Shown here: positions 1 to 6,011 of the stretch, piece after piece | Layout: each line of letters starts with the position of its first letter | Numbering within the stretch: position 1 is the stretch's first letter | DNA from: Bacillota bacterium | GTDB lineage: Bacteria > Bacillota_A > Clostridia > Lachnospirales > Lachnospiraceae | Direction: 5' to 3' | Assembly (NCBI GenBank): GCA_023443625.1 | Contig: JAEZTQ010000027.1 | Span: forward strand, 1 to 11,631 | Length of the DNA stretch: 11,631 nucleotides | Program-made: the position numbers and the translations under genes | Notes under the pieces: generated by a model | Databases searched by the model: none | What the model saw: only the letters and a program-made list of their open reading frames with translations | Told to the model about the DNA's origin: nothing

Positions 1-22
1 AAAAGAAAAGAGGAATAGGGAG

Positions 23-50
23 TTGAAAATAAATAAGGATTGATTATAAT
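23..50 (+). promoter_or_regulatory. Sigma-A-type promoter upstream of the Hpt-like gene
   Basis: TTGAAA at 23-28 and a perfect TATAAT at 45-50 are separated by 16 bases. The start of transcription would be near 57, giving a leader of about 175 bases before the ATG at 232. Nothing else codes in that leader. The match is good, but in such AT-rich DNA a chance match is possible. Confidence 0.45.
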
Positions 51-162
51 GATGATAAACAAATCTATTTTAATCATCAAGGGGAAATTCTGCCCAATCA
101 AATCCTAAGATAACTAAACGCAATCAAGTTACAGAATAATATTTACAAAAATATAATTTATA

Positions 163-220
163 TGTTATTATTTAACTGGTATGATAATAACAATAACAAT
201 ATAGAGTGATTGGTTATTAT
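163..220 (+). promoter_or_regulatory. Two competing hairpins in the leader of the Hpt-like gene
   Basis: The octamer GTTATTAT occurs at 164-171 and again at 213-220. Its exact complement ATAATAAC lies between them at 184-191. The middle arm can pair with the left copy (9 bp including T163-A192, 12-base loop) or with the right copy (8 bp, 21-base loop). The right-hand hairpin ends directly against the ribosome binding site GGGGGAG at 221-227. The arms are AT-rich, so the structures are weak and regulation is only an inference. Confidence 0.3.
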
Positions 221-231
221 GGGGGAGATAT

Positions 232-735
232 ATGAGGGGAGAACTATCACAAGAGATGTTTAATTGCATACCGGAGATAGACTTTAGTGTAGGCCATCGT
301 TATTTTATTGGCAATATGGATAATTATGCAAGAGCCTTGATGTCAACCTTAAAAAGCATTAAGGCGAAGCTTCCTATTCTTAATTCCATGATTCTTTCTC
401 AGGAATATGCTGGATTAAGGATTATTAGTCAAACCTTAAGGAAGATGCTATCTAATGTTGGTGCCCTTGGCTTAAGTTATTTGTCTTATCGCATTGAAAC
501 TCTATCACTGAATGAGAATACGAGTGCCTTAAGAGATGAGCTGACTATCTATATTCACAGTCTAACCCAGTTTGCAGAGCATGTGGAGATTTTAATAACT
601 AATACAAATTCAAACAATCAGGATAAGCAGGGTAGCACAGAGGATAACACCAATTCCTTCCTTGGTTATGATTTTACCAAGACAAGAGAGAGCATTAAGC
701 TTTCGTCGGATTATTTAGGACGTAGAATTATTTGA
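232..735 (+). CDS. Degenerate Hpt-domain (histidine phosphotransfer-like) protein
   Basis: Residues about 13-95 follow the Hpt four-helix pattern. An opening helix with I16-D17, G21 and Y24-F25-I26-G27 leads to N31-Y32, then a helix over 33-50, and then the phosphorylation-site helix. Aligned to the usual A-H-T-L-K-G, this protein has S66-Q67-T68-L69-R70-K71, continuing S74-N75-V76-G77-A78 as in genuine Hpt domains. The phospho-accepting His is therefore Gln (codon CAA at 430-432), and the following Gly is Lys. The C-terminal 60 residues are polar and probably disordered around 125-145. There is no signal peptide or membrane segment. The start at 232 has GGGGGAG at 221-227, rather close. The gene stands alone between its own promoter and a terminator, with no kinase or response regulator in view. 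It could be a docking or inhibitory pseudo-phosphotransfer protein. An unrelated helical bundle is the alternative. Confidence 0.7.
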   Translation: MRGELSQEMFNCIPEIDFSVGHRYFIGNMDNYARALMSTLKSIKAKLPILNSMILSQEYAGLRIISQTLRKMLSNVGALGLSYLSYRIETLSLNENTSALRDELTIYIHSLTQFAEHVEILITNTNSNNQDKQGSTEDNTNSFLGYDFTKTRESIKLSSDYLGRRII

Positions 736-781
736 GTATACATAAATAAGCCATACCATGAATGATAATATTTTAACTAAG

Positions 782-827
782 AGTGTATCCCCATTTATAG
801 AGAACTTGTGAGATACACTTGTTTTTT
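782..827 (+). terminator. Rho-independent terminator of the Hpt-like gene
   Basis: AGTGTATC at 782-789 pairs perfectly with GATACACT at 812-819, and CAT/GTG inside the loop can extend the stem. TG and six T (822-827) follow. It lies 46 bases after the stop codon at 735. Confidence 0.65.
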
Positions 828-891
828 GGCTCTATGTCAAGTCTTGAGGCATGACTGTTTCAAATCATGCACAAGACTGGGCTTAGAGCCA
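827..891. repeat. Large imperfect inverted repeat (65-base hairpin)
   Basis: Three nested arms match: TGGCTCTA 827-834 with TAGAGCCA 884-891, AGTCTTG 840-846 with CAAGACT 872-878, and GCATGA 849-854 with TCATGC 865-870, around a 10-base loop. The inner mismatched 5x5 loop still allows G-C and G-U pairs. No T-run follows on either strand, so it is not a classical terminator. It sits between the convergent Hpt-like and ptsI genes. It may be a small mobile-type hairpin repeat or a 3'-end stabilising structure. Confidence 0.5.
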
Positions 892-933
892 TTATTGTGT
901 TGATAGTTACCTAAGTTCTAGGTAAAAGTATGT

Positions 934-2631
934 TCAAGATAACTTGCAGTGGGATGCTAAGCATTCCTTCACCTCTTTGATGGTATATAGGGAGGAAGCT
1001 TTTGCTGCACATTCCTTTGCTCTTTCATAATAGGAATTACGGATGATATTCTTTATATTGGCGGCATCACTTGCAGACATACTAAACTCATCTAGTCCCA
1101 GCCCTAGAAGGAGTATAGTAGCAGTTTCATCTCCGGCAAATTCACCACACATTCCGACGGGAATTTTATTGGCATGACCTGCTTCGATTACTTTTTTAAT
1201 GCTTAAAATAACTGCAGGATGAAAGGAATCGAACATTGAGGAGATCTTGTAATTACCTCTGTCAATTGCCAGTATATATTGGGTAAGGTCATTGGTACCG
1301 ATACTGAAGAAATCTACATGCTTTGCAAAATTATCTGCACATAAAACTGCTGCAGGAGTCTCTATCATGATACCTACTAAAATATTTGGATTATAGGGGA
1401 GTTTCTCAGCTCTAAGTTCCTCCATACATTCCTTAAGAAGCTCATTAGCAGTGATTAGTTCCTCCATGGATATAATCATGGGGTACATAATCTTAATATT
1501 ACCAAAGGCGCTGGCACGGAGGATAGCCCTCAGCTGTGTCTTAAAAATGTCTTTTAATTCTAGTGAAATTCTTATAGCTCTCCAGCCTAGAAAGGGATTA
1601 TCTTCATGAGCAAAGGGATAGTAGGGCAATAATTTGTCACCGCCTATATCCATAGTTCGGATTGTCAAATCCTTTCCACACAATAAAGCAGCTTCCTTAT
1701 AGACTTCAAATTGCTCCTCTTCTGTAGGAAAATGAGTATTATTCATATATAAATATTCGCTTCGAAAGAGGCCAATTCCATCGATATTATAACGAATAGC
1801 CTTTTTGATATCATCAAGGTTACCTACATTAGCGGATATCTTCACTGTCTTGCCATCTTGTGTTGTTGCTGGAAGATGACTTAAGGCGGCTACCTTTTTA
1901 TTGATCTCCTCATAAGATTGTTTTAAGACCTTATATTGAGCAATGGTTGCCTCATCAGGATTAATAAAGAGTTTTCCTTTGGAAGCATCAAGTATTAGAT
2001 AGTCCCCTTTTTTGATGATTTTCATTAAATCCTTAATACCTACTAGGGCAGGTAGCTCCAAGCTTCTTGCGATTATGGAAACATGACTGGTAACACCACC
2101 AAACTCTGTAACAAAGCCCAGAACATAATCAAGATTGAGATAGGAGGTATCGGATAGAACCAGGTTCTCAGCAACAATTATAACTTCTTCGGAAATATTA
2201 TCAAAACTGGTGTTACTGGTGCCTTTCAGTATCCTCATAAGCCTGGTGCGGATGTCTATAATATCATCGTTGCGTTCTTTGATATATTGATCTTCAATAT
2301 TGTTAAAAATCGTAGATATTTCGGCGACGGTTTTTTCTAAGGCTAACTGAGCATTTTGATTCTCCGATCGAATTCTGTTGATGACACCTTCATACAGGGA
2401 CATGTCTCCAACCAGTTCAAGGTGAGCTCGAAAGAGATCTGAATTGGCAGCAAAGGATTCAATTTGCTTTGTAGCCTCCTTTACTGCTTTATCAAATTTT
2501 TCGATTTCTAGATTGATATGCTCCGGAGCCACATTATATATATCTGCACGTAAATCTTGTTTTTCAATGACATATGCTTTTCCCATTGCAAATCCTTTAG
2601 AGGCAGGCATTGCAGCAGTTAAAGTTGTCAA
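934..2631 (-). CDS. ptsI: Phosphoenolpyruvate-protein phosphotransferase (PTS enzyme I)
   Basis: Enzyme I takes phosphate from PEP onto a histidine and passes it to HPr, feeding sugar uptake by the PTS in the cytoplasm. With the TTG start at 2631 the protein is 565 residues, close to the usual ~575. Visible in order are the HPr-binding helical domain (about 30-140), the swivel His in G-G-V-T-S-H (H183), and the PEP-binding TIM barrel. The barrel carries G-L-F-R-S-E (R290), R-T-M-D-I-G-G-D-K (R325), N-P-F-L-G-W-R, G-T-N-D-L-T-Q-Y and the active-site Cys of G-M-C-G-E (C495). All catalytic residues are present, so it should be active. The N-terminal signature is unusual: A-M-P-A-S-K-G-F-A-M-G-K instead of A-S-P-G-I-A-x-G-K. 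The frame stays open to 2715, but the promoter lies inside that extension, and the TTG at 2631 has AGGAAGGG six bases upstream. No HPr or EII gene is adjacent, and it is transcribed alone. Confidence 0.93.
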   Translation of the reverse strand: MTTLTAAMPASKGFAMGKAYVIEKQDLRADIYNVAPEHINLEIEKFDKAVKEATKQIESFAANSDLFRAHLELVGDMSLYEGVINRIRSENQNAQLALEKTVAEISTIFNNIEDQYIKERNDDIIDIRTRLMRILKGTSNTSFDNISEEVIIVAENLVLSDTSYLNLDYVLGFVTEFGGVTSHVSIIARSLELPALVGIKDLMKIIKKGDYLILDASKGKLFINPDEATIAQYKVLKQSYEEINKKVAALSHLPATTQDGKTVKISANVGNLDDIKKAIRYNIDGIGLFRSEYLYMNNTHFPTEEEQFEVYKEAALLCGKDLTIRTMDIGGDKLLPYYPFAHEDNPFLGWRAIRISLELKDIFKTQLRAILRASAFGNIKIMYPMIISMEELITANELLKECMEELRAEKLPYNPNILVGIMIETPAAVLCADNFAKHVDFFSIGTNDLTQYILAIDRGNYKISSMFDSFHPAVILSIKKVIEAGHANKIPVGMCGEFAGDETATILLLGLGLDEFSMSASDAANIKNIIRNSYYERAKECAAKASSLYTIKEVKECLASHCKLS

Positions 2632-2637
2632 TATGAT

Positions 2638-2645
2638 CCCTTCCT
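2638..2645 (-). promoter_or_regulatory. Ribosome binding site deciding the TTG start of ptsI
   Basis: On the minus strand AGGAAGGG is followed by six bases and TTG (2631-2629). The next in-frame ATG (residue 8 of this reading) and the longer upstream TTG at 2715 have no comparable site. Confidence 0.7.
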
Positions 2646-2686
2646 TTCTATAATAAATGGAATAAAGAAAATAAATGGTATCTTCT

Positions 2687-2715
2687 ATTATAACCCATCC
2701 CGTGTTTTCATACAA
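2687..2715 (-). promoter_or_regulatory. Promoter of ptsI
   Basis: On the minus strand TTGTAT (2715-2710), a 17-base spacer and a perfect TATAAT (2692-2687) point to a start near 2680, about 50 bases before the TTG codon. The -35 match is weak (TTG only). The -35 element borders the T-rich tail of the preceding terminator. Confidence 0.5.
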
Positions 2716-2716
2716 T

Positions 2717-2764
2717 CAATAAATAAGAGCATTGGAATACCTCTCAAGGTTAACTCCAATGCTC
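2717..2764 (-). terminator. Terminator after the Cys-rich protein gene
   Basis: GAGCATTGGA (2764-2755 on the minus strand) pairs perfectly with TCCAATGCTC (2736-2727). An inner ACCT/AGGT helix with a CTCA-type tetraloop extends it. The tail on the minus strand is TTATTTATTG, T-rich but interrupted. It lies six bases after the stop of the 54-residue gene and closes the transcript before the ptsI promoter. Confidence 0.75.
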
Positions 2765-2770
2765 CTGCTT

Positions 2771-2935
2771 CTATTTTGCTTCTTCCTTTTTCTTCAACCT
2801 CTCAGCTTTACGAATGCAATAGGGGAGAGGATAGCGCTTATGAGTTTTATGATGCTGGATACATGCGGCACAGTTACCAAATCGTTCGCATTGTTTCCTT
2901 TTGCAATTACACTTCTCCAAACCATTTTCCAGCAT
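2771..2935 (-). CDS. Small Cys-rich (probably metal-binding) protein, 54 aa
   Basis: A complete 54-residue frame runs from ATG at 2935 to TAG at 2771. Its ribosome binding site reads AAGGAGGGAG (cctcc at 2946-2950). Cysteines fall at 9, 11, 16, 22, 25 and 40, giving C-x-C-x4-C-x5-C-x2-C, then H28-H29 and H32, then P-L-P-Y-C. The last 15 residues are strongly basic with K/E runs. The spacing recalls small Cys/His proteins I know from Clostridia (DUF6485-like), which are presumed to bind zinc or an Fe-S cluster, but I cannot confirm the family name. The gene starts 33 bases after the histidine-phosphatase gene and ends just before the terminator, so the two are very likely co-transcribed. Only this frame has the coding pattern here; longer frames across it on both strands lack ribosome binding sites. 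Function is unknown. Confidence 0.8.
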   Translation of the reverse strand: MLENGLEKCNCKRKQCERFGNCAACIQHHKTHKRYPLPYCIRKAERLKKKEEAK

Positions 2936-2968
2936 ATAATATCTCCCTCCTTATTTAATTTAGTATTA

Positions 2969-3580
2969 TTATGATTGAGAAGTCTGGTTTTTATAAGCTT
3001 TATTATATTCTGTGACATCTTTATCAACAATTAGAATTTCTTCTTTTCCTATACACTCTATTCCCTCAAAATCAAGCCTAATAATATAGGGCATAAAGTT
3101 TAGGATTCGCAAGAAGCTCTCACGGTTATAGCTAGGGTCATAATAATTTAGTATTGAGCTTAAGGCAGTACCGTGGGTGCCTAACAGAATAGTCTCATTC
3201 GGATGGGTTTTAAGTAGATCATGGAGAGCTTCCATATTTCTCTTTTGAACCATGGCAATGGACTCTCCAGCCTCCTCATGAAAACTAAAATTTTCCCACC
3301 TTTTATAAAGAAGGTCTAGGCTATTACCTCTTATACCACGCTTCCTCTCGCAAAATCTCTCATCCGTATGAAGTTCTAAGCCATGTTCTTTGACACTTTC
3401 CAATATGGTATCCATACTTCTGATATAAGGACTGGATATGGCATAATCGAAATAGATATCTCTTAAGGCATCTGTAACTTTTTTACTATCCCCAAAGCCT
3501 TCTTCTGACAGGGGTCTTGTTCGGTCCTCCTCCCAGTTATGAACTGGCAGAGCATGTCTTACAAAATAGATATGAGTCAT
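2969..3580 (-). CDS. Histidine phosphatase (phosphoglycerate mutase-like) family protein
   Basis: At 203 residues this is a single-domain member of the histidine phosphatase superfamily, which moves or hydrolyses phosphate through a phospho-histidine. The catalytic set is complete: F-V-R8-H9-A-L-P at the N terminus (R-H-A rather than R-H-G), S-S-P-Y-I-R54, the acid E78 in F-C-E-R-K-R-G (or E74), and the second His in G-T-H136-G-T. The motif and short length fit a small-molecule phosphatase of the PhoE/CobC type better than a glycolytic mutase, which usually begins L-I-R-H-G-E. The substrate cannot be told. The ATG at 3580 follows GGGGGAAAG. It lies 138 bases downstream of the parC-like gene with no clear terminator between them, so it may be read both from its own promoter and by read-through. 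The Cys-rich gene follows it. Confidence 0.85.
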   Translation of the reverse strand: MTHIYFVRHALPVHNWEEDRTRPLSEEGFGDSKKVTDALRDIYFDYAISSPYIRSMDTILESVKEHGLELHTDERFCERKRGIRGNSLDLLYKRWENFSFHEEAGESIAMVQKRNMEALHDLLKTHPNETILLGTHGTALSSILNYYDPSYNRESFLRILNFMPYIIRLDFEGIECIGKEEILIVDKDVTEYNKAYKNQTSQS

Positions 3581-3619
3581 CTTTCCCCCATTCTACACCT
3601 GTGGCTGCATAAATAATTA

Positions 3620-3642
3620 ATTATACTTAGTCTATTAGTCTA
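3620..3642 (-). promoter_or_regulatory. Putative promoter of the histidine phosphatase gene with tandem repeat in the spacer
   Basis: On the minus strand a perfect TATAAT (3625-3620) is preceded, one base away, by two head-to-tail copies of TAGACTAA (3642-3635 and 3634-3627). The expected -35 position reads CGTAAC, which is no match. Transcription would start about 33 bases before the ATG at 3580. The repeat could be an activator site standing in for the -35. Confidence 0.35.
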
Positions 3643-3718
3643 GTTACGCAGATCGCAATAATATTTAGGTGCAATATATGCTGTTATTGTTAAAAGGTTG
3701 GTATTTCTTATCCTTGTT

Positions 3719-5974
3719 TTATAGAGTTGCTTTTTGGCCCTTATCCCCACGTTTTCTATTACGAACCTTCTTAGCGCTTAAGGTTTTATCATCATAGGTA
3801 AAGGTTTCTGTATTTTGGTCAACTACAGTGGCAAAGCAAAGACTATCATTTTTCTCTAAAGAAATTGCTTTCACACCACGACTGGTTTTCTTTAACTCAC
3901 TTACTTCTGATAGAGAAAATCCAAGAGAGAGACCTTTGTCAGTAAGAAGGATTACTTTTAATCCACCGGCCCAACCTGCCATCACATTACTAGCAGTAAG
4001 AGGGGTAACGGAGATTACTTCATCATTTTCTGCTAGCTTAGTAGCAGCAATCTGTGACCTGTTGGTCTCAAATTCAACACCGGATACTTGCTTGATATAT
4101 CCTAACTTTGTAGCAAAGAGCAATTGACTTTCAAAAAGCTGTTCAAAGGAAATATACATGAGGGCAGTTTCATTGTCAAGTTTACACAGGGTTTGAATAA
4201 GTGCGCCCTTATCCTTTAGCTTACCCTTTGGTATGTTTTCAGCTTTGACCTGATACATATTACCCTCAGCAGTAAAGATACATAAGCGATCTGTATTCTT
4301 CATCTGTATAATATGAACAAATTCCTTCAGATTCTCTTCAGAGGTTCTGGAATAACTTGTCAGATCAATGGATTTGGTATAGCCAAAACGGTCAATGAGT
4401 ATATAGATATCCTCAATTTTAATTTCTTCCACATAATCCGTAGTAACTGCATTAACAAGTGTTGTTTTTCTTGGAGTGTGGAAAGCTTTTTTATATTCCT
4501 TTAAGCGACCTTTAATTATTTTATATAGTTCTTTGGTACTGCCTAAGATGTTTTTATATTCCTTAATGGAATCTAGAAGAGTAGTATTCTCTTCATGTAG
4601 CTTTAGAATTTCCAAACCGATTAATTTACTAAGCTGCATGGATAATATGGCATCAGCCTGACGCTCTGTAAAGTCTAAAGTCTTTGCTTCCTTTTCTGAT
4701 TTGGCAGATTTAAAATTAATTCCCTCAGTAATACCCTCTATTAAACAGCTCTTTGCCTGCTTAATGGAGGAACTTCCTCGAAGAATTTCGATAATTAAGT
4801 CAATGACATCGGTAGCTTTAATTAATCCTCCAACAATTTCAAGGCGTTTTGTGGCCTTATCCAGCATATATTCATATTCCTTGGTATAGAGCTCAACTTG
4901 GAAATCTACGAATTCCTTAATGATGTTTTTCAGATTAAAGGTAATAGGCTGCTGGTTCTTAACCGCCAATAGATTGGCAGAATAAGAGTCCTCCATGGTT
5001 GATTTTTTATACAGGCCATTTAAAAGATTGTCAATATCTCGGTCTTTCTTTACTTCTATTACAACACGAATTCCTTCCTTGGAGGATTCGTCACGGATAT
5101 CATATATCTCATCAAAAACCTTATCTTTCATTAGGTTAGCAAGACCTTCAACTAATTTAGTTTTGTTTCCTGCTACAGTATAGGGGATTTCAGTGATTAC
5201 GATATTCTTACGGCCATTATCTCCATTTTCTATTTCCACACGAGAACGTATTCTAATTCGGCCTTCTCCTGTTTCATAGAGGGAAGTTAGATCATCCTGA
5301 TTGATGATAATACCACCGGTAGGAAAATCAGGGGCAGGGATATAATTCATTAATTCTTTGACTGATATACTAGGGTTATCCATATAGGCCATAACACCAT
5401 CTATTACCTCATCCGGGTTATGAGGAGGAATATTGGTAGCCATACCTACGGCAATTCCAGTAGTACCATTGATTAATAGGTTAGGTATCATAGCTGGTAA
5501 TACTGTAGGTTCTTTCTCGCTATCATCAAAGTTTGGGGCAAAATCTATCAAGCCCTTTTCCAGGTGATCTAATAATGCCATTGCACCAGGTGATAATCTA
5601 GCCTCGGTATAACGCATGGCAGCAGCACCATCGCCATCGATGGAGCCAAAATTACCATGTCCGTCAACAAGGGGAACCATAAGGGAATAGTCCTCAGTCA
5701 TTCGAACCAGGGCATCGTAGATGGAGCTATCACCATGGGGGTGATATTTACCCATGGTATCACCCACGATACGGGCGCTTTTTCTATGGGGCTTTGCAGG
5801 ATCAAGCCCAAGTTCTGTCATAGAATAGAGAATTCTTCGTTGTACAGGTTTTAAACCATCTCTTACATCTGGTATGGCTCTGGAAATGATAACACTCAAG
5901 GCATAATCCCGGAAACTTGTTTTCATTTCTTCGGAAAAATCCATCTGGATTATCTGATCGGTAACTTTATTCAT
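3719..5974 (-). CDS. parC: DNA topoisomerase IV/gyrase subunit A (ParC-like)
   Basis: This is the DNA-cleaving subunit of a type IIA topoisomerase. It pairs with the B subunit encoded 37 bases upstream. From the ATG at 5974 it is 751 residues. R121-Y122 in A-M-R-Y-T-E-A-R-L is the catalytic pair, and I174 is the DNA-bending Ile. S83 and D87 in the quinolone region are the susceptible-type residues. All these numbers coincide with E. coli GyrA. The breakage-reunion domain runs to about 490 and a beta-pinwheel C-terminal domain from about 515. At the place of the GyrA box (Q-R-R-G-G-K-G) there is S-Y-S-R-T-S-E-E (540-547), so wrapping and supercoiling activity should be missing. This favours topo IV. 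The N-terminal half is mixed, with Q-R-R-I-L-Y and N-F-D-D as in ParC but M-A-T-N-I-P-P-H as in GyrA. The frame remains open to a TTG at 5992, but that codon overlaps the ribosome binding site. Confidence 0.88.
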   Translation of the reverse strand: MNKVTDQIIQMDFSEEMKTSFRDYALSVIISRAIPDVRDGLKPVQRRILYSMTELGLDPAKPHRKSARIVGDTMGKYHPHGDSSIYDALVRMTEDYSLMVPLVDGHGNFGSIDGDGAAAMRYTEARLSPGAMALLDHLEKGLIDFAPNFDDSEKEPTVLPAMIPNLLINGTTGIAVGMATNIPPHNPDEVIDGVMAYMDNPSISVKELMNYIPAPDFPTGGIIINQDDLTSLYETGEGRIRIRSRVEIENGDNGRKNIVITEIPYTVAGNKTKLVEGLANLMKDKVFDEIYDIRDESSKEGIRVVIEVKKDRDIDNLLNGLYKKSTMEDSYSANLLAVKNQQPITFNLKNIIKEFVDFQVELYTKEYEYMLDKATKRLEIVGGLIKATDVIDLIIEILRGSSSIKQAKSCLIEGITEGINFKSAKSEKEAKTLDFTERQADAILSMQLSKLIGLEILKLHEENTTLLDSIKEYKNILGSTKELYKIIKGRLKEYKKAFHTPRKTTLVNAVTTDYVEEIKIEDIYILIDRFGYTKSIDLTSYSRTSEENLKEFVHIIQMKNTDRLCIFTAEGNMYQVKAENIPKGKLKDKGALIQTLCKLDNETALMYISFEQLFESQLLFATKLGYIKQVSGVEFETNRSQIAATKLAENDEVISVTPLTASNVMAGWAGGLKVILLTDKGLSLGFSLSEVSELKKTSRGVKAISLEKNDSLCFATVVDQNTETFTYDDKTLSAKKVRNRKRGDKGQKATL

Positions 5975-5984
5975 AGTAACATTA

Positions 5985-5990
5985 ACCTCC
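5985..5990 (-). promoter_or_regulatory. Ribosome binding site deciding the ATG start of parC-like
   Basis: GGAGGT on the minus strand ends 10 bases before ATG 5974-5972. The upstream TTG (5992-5990) lies within this element and so cannot be its start. The parE-like gene has nearly the same sequence with closer spacing (GGAGGTTACTATG). Confidence 0.7.
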
Positions 5991-6011
5991 AAATCATAGT
6001 ATCAAAAATAA

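Noticed and set aside
907..925. TTACCTA-AGTTC-TAGGTAA hairpin as the ptsI terminator
   Set aside because: The stem is perfect, but on the minus strand it is followed by CTATCAAC, with no T-run; at best a weak 3' structure.
2632..2715. 28-codon N-terminal extension of ptsI starting at a TTG
   Set aside because: The predicted promoter lies inside it, it has no ribosome binding site, and the TTG at 2631 has AGGAAGGG at the right distance.
2732..3030. Open frames on both strands over the ptsI-phosphatase gap (e.g. 2732-2974 plus, 2794-3030 minus)
   Set aside because: They overlap the terminator or conserved genes and lack ribosome binding sites; the minus-strand 54-codon Cys-rich frame explains this stretch.
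5680..5740. Quinolone-resistance change in the A subunit
   Set aside because: The key positions are Ser83 and Asp87, the residues typical of susceptible enzymes.
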